A stretch of DNA of 64,000 nt from an uncultured Collinsella sp. Its GTDB lineage: Bacteria; Actinomycetota; Coriobacteriia; Coriobacteriales; Coriobacteriaceae. Shown piece by piece: positions 45,222 to 53,373 of this stretch; the stretch's first letter is position 1, and every line of letters begins with the position of its first letter. The translations under genes and the position numbers were made by a program. The stretch is taken from positions 35,389 through 99,388 of the forward strand of contig CABVAO010000002.1 of the NCBI GenBank assembly GCA_902496335.1. The letters run 5' to 3'. The notes under the pieces are model-generated. The model did no database searches. It was given only the letters and a program-made list of their open reading frames with translations, and was not told the origin of the DNA.

Positions 45222-46985
45222 ATGGCAGATTCCACCACCGATTACAACAATCTAGATCCCTTGGGTGACGAGGCGGCGGTTGTCGATGAGGTCGACGCCG
45301 CCGTCTCGGGCGCTCGCAAGAAGCCGCGCGCTGTCGATATGGTGCCCGAGGAGCCCGACGCGATGGCGCCGGATGAGGAATACCAGCTCACGCCGGCGGG
45401 TCGCCGCGAGCGCATCGGGCAGATTGTTCGCCTGGTCAAAAAGTACCGCGTGTGGGATAACCTCACGCCGGTTCGTTTGCGCCGCCTGCTCGAGGAACTC
45501 GGCCCCATGTTCGTTAAGATGGGGCAGATTCTGGCCAACCGGTCCGAGATTCTGCCGCAGCGCTTTTGCGACGAGCTGCGTCGTCTGCGCTCCGACGTGG
45601 AGCCGGTGCCGTACGAGGTCGTACTCAGCTGTCTGGAAGAAGAATACGGCCTGCGCCTGGGGGAGATGTTCGATGCGATCGACCCCAACCCGCTCGGTAG
45701 CGCGTCGCTCGCGCAGGTGCACCGCGCTCGTCTGGTGACGGGCGAGGACGTGGCCGTCAAGGTGCAGCGTCCCGGTGCGCAGCAGGTTATGGCACAGGAC
45801 ATCGATATCATCCGCTCGGTGGTACGCATCGTTTCCAAGTTCGTCAACACCGATCAGTTTGTGGACCTGCACGGCGTAGTCGAGGAGCTGTGGACCTCGT
45901 TTCGCGAGGAGACCAACTTTTTGGCCGAGGCAAAAAACCTCAACGACTTCTACGAGTTCCATAAGAGCGTTCATGGCGTGACGTGCCCTAAATCCTATCT
46001 GGACCTGTGTACCGAGCACGTGGTGGTTATGGACTACGTCGACGGCATTTCGATCGCCGATCCTGAACGCTTGGTGGCCGAGGGTTATGACTTGGAAAAG
46101 ATCGGTGCCGCAATCGTCGAGGACTACTCGACGCAGGTGCTCGATGACGGCTTTTTCCATGCCGACCCGCATGCGGGAAACATCATTCTCAAGGACGGCA
46201 TCGTCTACTTTATCGACTTGGGCATGGTCGGACGTATGTCGAGTCACGATCGCGGTATCGTCAAGGACATGATTTTCGCCGTGGCCGAGGGTGACGTGCC
46301 CAAGCTCAAGGATTCGCTCATGCGCTTCGCCGTGACGCGTGGCGACTCGGCTGAGCTCGATCATTCGGCCTTTTTGTCCGATCTTGACTTCATCGTGGCT
46401 GACTTTGCGGGCCTTGACCTGAAGGATCTGGATATCGGCGAGTTTTTGACCTCGCTGTTAAACCTCGCGCGTAAGAATGATGTTGAGCTGCCGAGCGTGG
46501 TGACGATGTTCGCGCGCGGCATGGTGACGCTCGAGGGTCTGCTGACCGAGTACATGCCCAACGTCAACATGATCCAGATCATTCAGGCTCATATCAAAAA
46601 CGAGAAGAGCATCTATGCCCGCATGCGCGAGATGAGCCGCGACTTTGCCGCGAGCAGCTATCGCGCGGCAAAAGGCTCGCTCGAGGCGGCCGAGTATCTG
46701 GGCTTGGCTTCGCGTATGCTCACGCGCGGCCAGCTTAAGGTGAACACGCAGATCATGAGCAGCGATAAGGCGCTGCGACAGCTGGGCGGAATCATCGACC
46801 GCATGTCGATGGCGATTGTGATCGCCGGTCTGTTTATCGGTTCGTCGGTGGTGTACTATGCACGCATCGAGCCGGTTGTGTTTGGTATCCCAGTCATTGG
46901 CTTTATGGGCTACGTGAGCGCGCTGGTGCTGGCGCTTATGCTGGGTCGCAATATCTGGCTCAACAGCCACGGCGGCAAGCACTAG
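45222..46985 (+). CDS. ABC1 atypical kinase (AarF/UbiB family)
   Basis: 587 residues. The family's KxGQ extension is FVKMGQILANRSEILP (about 100). The Ala-rich loop replacing the kinase P-loop is GSASLAQVHRARL (about 160), followed by VAVKVQRPG, the catalytic loop FFHADPHAGNIIL (about 311) and the metal Asp in YFIDLGMVG. Two C-terminal helices (SMAIVIAGLFIGSSVVYYAR and IPVIGFMGYVSALVLAL) anchor it in the membrane. UbiB proteins support isoprenoid quinone synthesis or lipid handling. The exact role in an anaerobe is unclear. Confidence 0.92.
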   Translation: MADSTTDYNNLDPLGDEAAVVDEVDAAVSGARKKPRAVDMVPEEPDAMAPDEEYQLTPAGRRERIGQIVRLVKKYRVWDNLTPVRLRRLLEELGPMFVKMGQILANRSEILPQRFCDELRRLRSDVEPVPYEVVLSCLEEEYGLRLGEMFDAIDPNPLGSASLAQVHRARLVTGEDVAVKVQRPGAQQVMAQDIDIIRSVVRIVSKFVNTDQFVDLHGVVEELWTSFREETNFLAEAKNLNDFYEFHKSVHGVTCPKSYLDLCTEHVVVMDYVDGISIADPERLVAEGYDLEKIGAAIVEDYSTQVLDDGFFHADPHAGNIILKDGIVYFIDLGMVGRMSSHDRGIVKDMIFAVAEGDVPKLKDSLMRFAVTRGDSAELDHSAFLSDLDFIVADFAGLDLKDLDIGEFLTSLLNLARKNDVELPSVVTMFARGMVTLEGLLTEYMPNVNMIQIIQAHIKNEKSIYARMREMSRDFAASSYRAAKGSLEAAEYLGLASRMLTRGQLKVNTQIMSSDKALRQLGGIIDRMSMAIVIAGLFIGSSVVYYARIEPVVFGIPVIGFMGYVSALVLALMLGRNIWLNSHGGKH

Positions 46986-47036
46986 AGGCTGTGACCGTCA
47001 CCGCATTCTCCTATCGCAAACAATAGCTTTTACCTT

Positions 47037-47064
47037 GGGCTTCGCCTGCGTGCGAGGCCCTTTT
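47037..47064 (+). terminator. Terminator after the UbiB gene
   Basis: GGGCTTCGC (47037-47045) pairs with GCGAGGCCC (47052-47060), one wobble, then TTTT. Confidence 0.75.
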
Positions 47065-47077
47065 GCGTGATAGCATA

Positions 47078-47105
47078 TTGACGGTTTTAATCGATGGCCT
47101 AGATG
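47078..47105 (+). promoter_or_regulatory. Candidate promoter for the riboswitch operon
   Basis: TTGACG (47078-47083), a 16-base spacer and TAGATG (47100-47105). It lies just upstream of the cobalamin-type leader and after the previous terminator. Confidence 0.45.
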
Positions 47106-47107
47106 GT

Positions 47108-47275
47108 GGTGCGGAGACGCACGAATGCGCGGTTTTCCTGCGCGTTTGGGGGAATCGGGGTGCAAGTCCCCGGCTGTACCAGTAACCGTAATTCCTCTTG
47201 GCTCGGGATGTTCGCGTCGCAGATCGGACGGCGCGCCCGAGTCGTTAAGGTTAAGTCGGATCGCCTCCCATCTTG
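47108..47275 (+). promoter_or_regulatory. Cobalamin (B12) riboswitch
   Basis: The leader has the conserved core order of cobalamin riboswitches: GGGGGAATCGGGG (47148-47160), the hairpin GGGG-TGCAAGT-CCCC (47157-47171), GGCTGTACCAGTAACCGT (47172-47189), a variable GC-rich stem (47201-47243) and a B12-box-like AAGTCGGATCGCCTCCCA (47253-47270). No intrinsic terminator follows, so control is probably translational. CCTCC in the box could pair with GGAGG at 47317-47321 before the start codon. That pairing is my inference. Confidence 0.82.
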
Positions 47276-47335
47276 CATGCGGCTGCGGCGTATGCCGCCG
47301 GTGTGCATAGGGCTCTGGAGGGAAGGGGGACCCCG

Positions 47336-50300
47336 ATGGGGGAACTCGAGCGTAACATGCGCGATGACGTGGGGCAGCCGCTGGGCAATGCTCCAAGTAC
47401 AGACAATGGGGGACAAATGGATATGTTTGAGGACGAGCGCGAGCGCGCCTCGCTGCATCGCCGTGGCGCGATTGCACGCGGCGTAGCCAAGCGCGGCCTG
47501 GTGGCATTCCTGGCCTTCGCGATGGCCTTTGGCACCACGCCGGCTCAGCTGTGGGCCGAGGGCGCCGAGGGCATTGCCGAGGCTGTGGCTCAGGCTACGA
47601 CGCCGGGCGAGGACGCAGCGCTTGCGGGCGGTGCCGCTGAGCAGAGCGGCGCCGAGGTTTCGGATTCTGGGAGCGCGCCTGCAGCTAGTGCCGCCGCAAC
47701 AAAGGCAGCAACTGGCGACGAAGGCTCGGCGACGGGGGAGAGCCCTGTCGCGAGCGAGCAGTCTTCAGCGGCATCCGCTGGCCAAGCAGGATCTGCCGCC
47801 GCGGCTGCCGTTCAGACAGAGAACCCGACAGAAACCGGCGATGTCGCCAAGAAGCAAGTCGAGGTCTCGTTCTCGATTATCGGCACCGATGCCGACGGCA
47901 AGGCTCAGACCTGGGTGGCACCTACGCAGCTCAAGCTCGACGAGGGCGCGACGGCTGCGGATGCCTTCGTTAAGCTGCAGCAGAAGACGGGCTTTAAAGC
48001 GGATTACGAACCGAACACGGCATACGGCTTCTACCTCAAAAGCATCACGTCCCCGACAGATGGCCGCACGCTTGCCTACGATCCGACGACTAATGCCTTC
48101 TGGCAGCTGTTCGTCGACGGCGCGTCTTCCTCGGTTGGCGCGAGCAGCGTTAAGCTCGCCCCGGGGCAGAAGATTGAGTTTGCCTTTACGGGTGGTAGCG
48201 CATCCCCTGTCGTTAAGGATCAGGTTGCCGCAAATGTGACCGTCATTGGTCGCGATGCCCAGGGCAAGACTCAGACTTGGGTCGATAACGCGCAGTATGT
48301 GGTGACGTCCGGTTCGAGCGCACTTGACCTTACGAAGGTCGCGCTTGAGGCGAATGACATCGACGCCGTTGCTGCTGGCTCCTTCATTCTGAGCCTTAAG
48401 TACAACGGTGTTGAGCTGGGTACGCCCCAAGATTATTCGACCTATTGGCAGCTGTTCATCAACGGCAAGTCGAGTGACTATACGGCGGACAATGTCACCA
48501 TCCATGCCGGCGATACCGTCACGTGGTTCTACGGTGGCTGGGGCGACCAGTTGCCGTCCGATTCTGTCCATGCTTCTGTTCAGGTTCTCGGTAAGGACAA
48601 GGACGGCAAGCAGCAGGTTTGGGCTTCGACGGGTCAGACGAGTCTCAAGGCAGGCTCCACTGCCAAGGATCTCCTTGAGCAGGTCGGCCTTACTCTCGAT
48701 GCTGGCGAATCGTCTTGGGGCTGGTTCCTCAACGGCATTTATTCGCCCTTCGATGGTAAGTCCTATTGTGGCTATGATGCTGCGACCAATAGCTATTGGC
48801 GCTTCTACGTAAATGGCAAGTTCGCCGACGTTGGCGCCGGTGTCTACAAGCTCCAGGAGGGTGACGCCGTCACCTTTATGTATGGTGCTGACGCCGATGC
48901 CCTCCCCGGTCAGGTGCTTGGATCCGCCGATGTTATCGGTCCCGATGTCAACGGGAACAATACGCGTTGGGGCACGGCAAGCAATGTTTCTCTGCCCGAA
49001 GGCTCCACGGCCCAGAACCTTATTGAGGCAGTTCTGAAGGCCAAGGGCGTTGCGTACAACGGCTCCCAGAGTGGTGAGTACTGGTTCCTGAATTCCATTA
49101 CTTCGCCGTTCGATCACAAGCCGTATGGTTGGGATGCTGCGACCAATAAATATTGGCATCTGTATATCAACGGAGAGTCCTCCTTACTCTGCGCCAATCA
49201 GATTACGCTCAAGAGCGGCGATAAGGTCACGCTTGCCTACACCACCGATAATTCGCCCATGCCCGATCCCGACAAGATTGTCGTGGATCCGAGCGCGACG
49301 ACTCCTGATTGGGATGCCGAGTGGGCCGGCTACGGCAACAGTGGCAACGGTTCGACCGTAACGGATGCCAAGACGCCTGCGCAGGCCGCCGGTCTTAAGT
49401 GGGCCTTCGATTGGAAGGCCGAGTCTGGTCAGCAGTATGCCAACTGCAGCGAGCCTGTCATTGCTAACGGCTTTGTGTACATCGCGACCGAGAACGAGCT
49501 CATTAAGATCGATTCGTCCACGGGCAAAAAGGTTGCCTCTGCGCCGCTTGCCTCCAAGGTGAGCTATACCTCTCGTCCGATCTATACCAATGGCCTTATC
49601 ATCGTTCCGCTCAACGGCGGTGCGGTCCAGGCGATTACTGCAGACAAGCTGATCTGCAAGTGGCTGACGCCTGGTTTGACGGACTTGACGCAGAGCTCCT
49701 GCACCGTCGTTTCGGACGGCGAGTACGTCTATGTAGGCTCGGTCGATATTTCGTATGACGAGAATTACAACGCGACCTACGGCAACGGCTCCTTTGTGCG
49801 CATTAAGATTGCCACGGGCGAAGTTTCTTGGCAGAACATCGACCCTGCCGAGGGCTATTACTGGACTGGTGCGGCTTTGACGGATAAGTATGCCATCGTT
49901 CCTACGAGCGCGGGTACGCTTAAGTGCATTGATAAGACGACGGGCGATGTCGTTTCGACCATGAAGCTCGGCGCTGTCGCAAATGCCGATTGCATTGCCG
50001 ATTCGTCCAATGGTTCGACCTTCTATCAGATGACGCACGACGGAAAGCTCCATGTGATTTCGCTTTCGGCGAAGGGCGTGCTGAGTGAACAGAAGACGGT
50101 TGATCTGGGCCTTACGAATAATCTGAGCGCCCCTGCGGTGTCTGGTGACAATCTGATTGTCGGCGGACAGACGGCTACGGGCTCTGCTCTGGTTCTCTAT
50201 AACCTGAAGACGGGTAAGACCACGATGGTCGCTGCTGCCGACGGCAAGGCGCTGCCGGCTGGCCTCAACGGTATTGCTGCTACTCCGCTGGTGAGTGTTC

Positions 50301-51193
50301 AGGGCGGCAAGACCTATGTGTACTTCACCGTTAACAGCGCGGATAGCAAGGATTACGTCAACTACTCTGCTGGTGGTGGCGTGTATCGCTATACGCTCGG
50401 CGATGCAGAGGCGACGCAGATTTATGATGCGGCTGGCCATTACCAGTACTGTGACTCTCCGGTCATTGCCGATGCTTTTGGCAATCTCTACTACATTAAT
50501 GATTCGGGCACGCTGTTTAAACTTGGAGCTGTCGAGTCTTGGACGGTTGCCTTTAACTCCAACGGCGGGTCTGCTTGCGACACTAAGTTTGTTGCTACGG
50601 CCGATGGCAAGCTGGTCAAGCCGGCCGATCCGACGCGCGATGGCTACGCTTTCGGCGGTTGGTATACCGATGAGGCTTGCACGCAGGCGTATGACTTTAG
50701 CACGCCGGTGACGGCCGATCTGACGCTGTATGCCAAGTGGACCAAGAATGCCGTTAACCCTGGCGGTAATGGCGGCGCTGGTTCGAATGGCGGCGGCGGT
50801 TCTGGTACCGGTACTGGTTCCGGCACTGGCGCTGGCACTGGCACGGGTTCCGGCTCCGGCTCGAAGGGCGGCGCTGTCGCCCCGGGTCATAAGCCGACGA
50901 CCAAGACGACGGTGTCGACCAAGACCGAGACCAAGGACAACAAGTCCAATAAGAAGGACTCCGATAAGTCCGATAAGAAGGACGAGAAGAAGTCTGACAA
51001 GAAGGACAGCAAGTCCGACAAGAAGTCCGATTCCAAGTCCGATACGGGTGCTGTTGCCGCGACTACCGCTAAGAAGTCCGCTGAGGCTCCTGTGCAGCAG
51101 TCTGGCTTCAATCCGCTTGCCATCGTTGGTGTTGCGGCCGGCGTGATCGGGCTTGCTGTCATCGGCGTGTTCGTGTTTACCAAGCGTCGGTAG
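47336..51193 (+). CDS. Surface protein with four DUF4430 domains, propeller and InlB repeat
   Basis: 1285 residues from ATG 47336, six bases after AAGGGGGA. A long signal region lies at 43-76 (RGVAKRGLVAFLAFAMAFG), then an Ala/Ser/Glu-rich linker. Four DUF4430 (transcobalamin-like C-terminal) domains follow at about 175-285, 298-400, 411-520 and 527-641, each with WQLFVDG/YWHLYING-type strands. A PQQ-like beta-propeller spans about 688-1070 (GFVYIATENELIKIDSSTGK), then an InlB B-repeat (RDGYAFGGWYTDEACTQAYD). A Gly/Lys/Ser/Asp-rich stalk and a C-terminal membrane helix with FTKRR end it. The B12 riboswitch upstream suggests cobalamin capture or handling at the surface. No LPxTG is seen. Confidence 0.85.
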   Translation: MGELERNMRDDVGQPLGNAPSTDNGGQMDMFEDERERASLHRRGAIARGVAKRGLVAFLAFAMAFGTTPAQLWAEGAEGIAEAVAQATTPGEDAALAGGAAEQSGAEVSDSGSAPAASAAATKAATGDEGSATGESPVASEQSSAASAGQAGSAAAAAVQTENPTETGDVAKKQVEVSFSIIGTDADGKAQTWVAPTQLKLDEGATAADAFVKLQQKTGFKADYEPNTAYGFYLKSITSPTDGRTLAYDPTTNAFWQLFVDGASSSVGASSVKLAPGQKIEFAFTGGSASPVVKDQVAANVTVIGRDAQGKTQTWVDNAQYVVTSGSSALDLTKVALEANDIDAVAAGSFILSLKYNGVELGTPQDYSTYWQLFINGKSSDYTADNVTIHAGDTVTWFYGGWGDQLPSDSVHASVQVLGKDKDGKQQVWASTGQTSLKAGSTAKDLLEQVGLTLDAGESSWGWFLNGIYSPFDGKSYCGYDAATNSYWRFYVNGKFADVGAGVYKLQEGDAVTFMYGADADALPGQVLGSADVIGPDVNGNNTRWGTASNVSLPEGSTAQNLIEAVLKAKGVAYNGSQSGEYWFLNSITSPFDHKPYGWDAATNKYWHLYINGESSLLCANQITLKSGDKVTLAYTTDNSPMPDPDKIVVDPSATTPDWDAEWAGYGNSGNGSTVTDAKTPAQAAGLKWAFDWKAESGQQYANCSEPVIANGFVYIATENELIKIDSSTGKKVASAPLASKVSYTSRPIYTNGLIIVPLNGGAVQAITADKLICKWLTPGLTDLTQSSCTVVSDGEYVYVGSVDISYDENYNATYGNGSFVRIKIATGEVSWQNIDPAEGYYWTGAALTDKYAIVPTSAGTLKCIDKTTGDVVSTMKLGAVANADCIADSSNGSTFYQMTHDGKLHVISLSAKGVLSEQKTVDLGLTNNLSAPAVSGDNLIVGGQTATGSALVLYNLKTGKTTMVAAADGKALPAGLNGIAATPLVSVQGGKTYVYFTVNSADSKDYVNYSAGGGVYRYTLGDAEATQIYDAAGHYQYCDSPVIADAFGNLYYINDSGTLFKLGAVESWTVAFNSNGGSACDTKFVATADGKLVKPADPTRDGYAFGGWYTDEACTQAYDFSTPVTADLTLYAKWTKNAVNPGGNGGAGSNGGGGSGTGTGSGTGAGTGTGSGSGSKGGAVAPGHKPTTKTTVSTKTETKDNKSNKKDSDKSDKKDEKKSDKKDSKSDKKSDSKSDTGAVAATTAKKSAEAPVQQSGFNPLAIVGVAAGVIGLAVIGVFVFTKRR

Positions 51194-51202
51194 GTGGGGG
51201 CC

Positions 51203-52111
51203 GTGTCCAATAAGCCTCAGGACGCCGACTCCAAGCAACCCGACTCGTCGTTCATTCAGCTCGACGATGCAAAGCAAAAGGGCTCCGCTTCGGCGGCGTC
51301 CGCCCCTCGGCGCAAGGCGCTTGTTGGTGCCCTGACGGCCGTCTGTATCGCACTCATCATCGTCTCGTTAGGTTTTGTCCATCCCTCTACCAGCGGTGCA
51401 TGGTCCATCGATTGGATTGCGCGGGCTGTGACAGGGGAGAGCGTCGTTGCCAAGGATGCGTCGGTTTCCGGCTCGACTACCGCTTCGGGCAAGGCTGCGC
51501 CCAAGGACTCCAAATCTTCGGACAATGCGAAGGACGGGTCGAAGGACTCGGATGAATCTGATTCCAAGGACAAGTCTGAATCTTCGGACAAGAAGTCTGA
51601 CAAGGACTCGAAGGAGAAGAAGTCCGAAGGCAAGGGCGGCAAGAAGTCCAACAACGCGTCTGCCGGACAGGGCTCCGGATCCGCTGGCGGATCGAACGCT
51701 TCTAACGGCTCGTCTTCGGGCGGCGGCTCGGCGTCCGGCGGTGAGTCTGCATCCAACAGTGGCAGCGCCTCTGCTGGCAATCAGAGCGGCTCGCAGCAGC
51801 CTGGCTACGTAACGGTGACGGTTTCGGTCACATCGAGCTCTGTGGGCAATCCTGTGTCCTCTGGTGGCACCTTTACCTTTAACGAAGGCGCTACCGTCTA
51901 CGATGCCCTGTGCGCGCTGGGCCTTTCTGTCAACGCACATGGCTCGTCGTACGGTACGTATGTCTCCGCGATTGGTGGTTTGGCCGAGAAACAGTACGGC
52001 GGCACGAGCGGCTGGATGTACTCCGTCAACGGCACAACGCCCATGACGGCCTGCAGTAACTACGTTCTCTCCAATGGCGACAACGTTGTTTGGTATTACG
52101 TAACGGGCTAG
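51203..52111 (+). CDS. Membrane-tethered DUF4430 protein
   Basis: 302 residues from GTG 51203 with GGTGGGGG just upstream; it starts 10 bases after the previous stop and so belongs to the same riboswitch-led operon. The N-terminus is cytoplasmic, a single helix lies at about 39-61 (KALVGALTAVCIALIIVSLG), then comes a Ser/Lys/Asp and Gly/Ser linker of about 120 residues. One DUF4430 domain (about 202-302) has TFNEGATVYDALCALGLSV, GWMYSVNGTTPM and NGDNVVWYYVTG. It may pass ligand from the larger surface protein to a membrane transporter, but no transporter gene is in the window. Confidence 0.83.
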   Translation: MSNKPQDADSKQPDSSFIQLDDAKQKGSASAASAPRRKALVGALTAVCIALIIVSLGFVHPSTSGAWSIDWIARAVTGESVVAKDASVSGSTTASGKAAPKDSKSSDNAKDGSKDSDESDSKDKSESSDKKSDKDSKEKKSEGKGGKKSNNASAGQGSGSAGGSNASNGSSSGGGSASGGESASNSGSASAGNQSGSQQPGYVTVTVSVTSSSVGNPVSSGGTFTFNEGATVYDALCALGLSVNAHGSSYGTYVSAIGGLAEKQYGGTSGWMYSVNGTTPMTACSNYVLSNGDNVVWYYVTG

Positions 52112-52133
52112 AGGCCTCGACATAGCGCGCCAG

Positions 52134-52171
52134 ACGGGCGGTTCGGACCAACATCCGGACCGCCCGTTTTT
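52134..52171 (+). terminator. Terminator of the DUF4430 operon
   Basis: ACGGGCGGTTCGGA (52134-52147) pairs with TCCGGACCGCCCGT (52154-52167), one wobble, then TTTT. Confidence 0.92.
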
Positions 52172-52210
52172 CATGCGAATGGGACTGGGTCGCCGGGTCT
52201 CTCTGCAAAC

Positions 52211-52247
52211 AAAAAAAACCGGTTGGAACGGGAATTCCAACCGGTTA
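52211..52247 (-). terminator. Terminator after the first gtrA-like gene
   Basis: AACCGGTTGGAA (52218-52229) and TTCCAACCGGTT (52236-52247) form a perfect 12-bp stem; on the minus strand a run of eight T follows. Confidence 0.93.
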
Positions 52248-52272
52248 TACATTCAAGCAAATAGTGAATCGA

Positions 52273-52680
52273 CTACGACCGTGCGCCCTCGAGGAAGAAG
52301 CGGCGGCTGAAGTAGTTGTACCAGGTGACGAGGAACGTGGCGATGGCCTTCATGGCCTGGTAGCCGATGCTCAAAAACGTGACGCCCACAAACATGTACA
52401 GGTCGTTGAGGCCCAGGCCGATCACCGACAGGATGGTGAAGATCGTGAACTCGCGCTTGCGGCTCATGCCTTCGCGGTGGTCGAACACGTACTTCATGCT
52501 GAGCCAGTAGTTGACCACGACGGACGTGATAAACGAAACCGTGGTGCTCATCAAAAAGTCGAGGTGGAACAGCTCGACGAGCGCAATGAGCATGCCCCAG
52601 TCGATGCCAAAGGAGATAAGACCCACGACAGCAAACTTGAGGAACTGCTTGGTATGAGGTTGTGCCAGCGCCTTGCGCAC
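52273..52680 (-). CDS. GtrA family membrane protein
   Basis: 135 residues from GTG at 52680, with a weak GGATGTGA site. Four transmembrane helices are visible (FLKFAVVGLISFGIDWGMLI, VSFITSVVVNYWLSMKYVF, a third near IGLGLNDLYMFVG and a fourth before WYNYFSRRFFLEG). GtrA proteins are flippase-like partners of glycosyltransferases that transfer lipid-linked sugars, in O-antigen glucosylation or wall polymer decoration. It is a paralogue of the gene at 52900, with which it shares MSRKREF and SVIGL segments. AT-rich foreign-looking sequence lies at its 5' side. Confidence 0.87.
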   Translation of the reverse strand: MRKALAQPHTKQFLKFAVVGLISFGIDWGMLIALVELFHLDFLMSTTVSFITSVVVNYWLSMKYVFDHREGMSRKREFTIFTILSVIGLGLNDLYMFVGVTFLSIGYQAMKAIATFLVTWYNYFSRRFFLEGARS

Positions 52681-52701
52681 GTAATCACATCCAATGCGTT
52701 G

Positions 52702-52809
52702 ATGAATCGAGCAGAGGATACTTTAGAGCTTTTACAAGGGAAACGTAAGGTCTTTGCCAAGAACTATATGAACTCGCCAAATTTTCAAGAGCTAATCCGC
52801 AAACGTTGA
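52702..52809 (+). pseudogene. AT-rich 35-codon ORF, possible gene remnant
   Basis: MNRAEDTLELLQGKRKVFAK continues with NYMNSPNFQELIRKR. Codon use is clearly more AT-rich than in all neighbours, and the frame is continuous with nonsense sequence upstream. There is no ribosome site. It may be the C-terminal end of a lost gene, or a horizontally acquired scrap between the two gtrA-like genes. No family is recognised. Confidence 0.3.
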
Positions 52810-52833
52810 AAATTTGCCCGTAAACGAGCGACA

Positions 52834-52873
52834 CCCACGGACGATACTGCGCTGAGTGCGCGTCGTCCGTGGG
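52834..52873 (-). terminator. Hairpin after the second gtrA-like gene
   Basis: CCCACGGACGA (52834-52844) and TCGTCCGTGGG (52863-52873) are perfect inverted copies, with GCGC/GCGC pairing inside. The T-tract is weak on both strands. Confidence 0.6.
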
Positions 52874-52899
52874 CGCCGTAATGCTGCAGGGGTTTCGAG

Positions 52900-53295
52900 C
52901 TATTTTGTCTCGTCGCCCTCCAGGAAGATCTTTCTGGTCACAAAGTTGTAGACCATGACAAGCGCGGTGGCGCAGATCTTGGCGATATTGGCCTCGAGTC
53001 CCAGGCCGGCGTTGAACGCCAGCACGATGCCGTCGTTGAGCACCAAACCGATCACGGACAGCACGACGAAGATGATGAACTCGCGGCGGCGGCTCATGCC
53101 TTCCTTGTGCGCAAACACGTACTTCATGCTTGCGAGGTAGTTAAAGATGAGTGAGATGATAAAGCCGCTGGTGTTGGCGATTAGGATGTTGAGGCCCAGA
53201 CCGTAGTGGAGCAGATTCATAATGCCAAAGTCGATAACCGTGGCAATGACACCGACGACGCCAAATTTCATGATCTGCGCAAGGAGCTTTTGCAT
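52900..53295 (-). CDS. GtrA family membrane protein, second copy
   Basis: 131 residues from ATG at 53295, with AAGGCAGG upstream; an in-frame TTG at 53358 would add 21 residues. Four hydrophobic helices: MKFGVVGVIATVIDFGIMNL, TSGFIISLIFNYLASMKYVF, FIIFVVLSVIGLVLNDGIV and a last helix before VMVYNFVTRKIFLEGDE. It shares the family pattern NY(W/L)xSMKYVF with the upstream-lying paralogue. The tandem arrangement suggests a duplication that serves two lipid-sugar pathways; no glycosyltransferase gene is in view. Confidence 0.85.
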   Translation of the reverse strand: MQKLLAQIMKFGVVGVIATVIDFGIMNLLHYGLGLNILIANTSGFIISLIFNYLASMKYVFAHKEGMSRRREFIIFVVLSVIGLVLNDGIVLAFNAGLGLEANIAKICATALVMVYNFVTRKIFLEGDETK

Positions 53296-53373
53296 GGTAC
53301 CTGCCTTAAGCTGGCGCCGAAGCGCCGCGGGGATGACAAACTCAGCAAGTTTAGCCAATCCCCGCGGGTGGTG

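Noticed and set aside
47336..51193. LPxTG sortase anchoring of the large DUF4430 protein
   Set aside because: No LPxTG or LAxTG motif precedes the C-terminal helix; it ends as a simple membrane helix with FTKRR.
52264..52809. Plus-strand open frame of 181 codons over the first gtrA-like gene
   Set aside because: Most of it is the antisense of GtrA; only the last 35 codons, outside that gene, could be a remnant.
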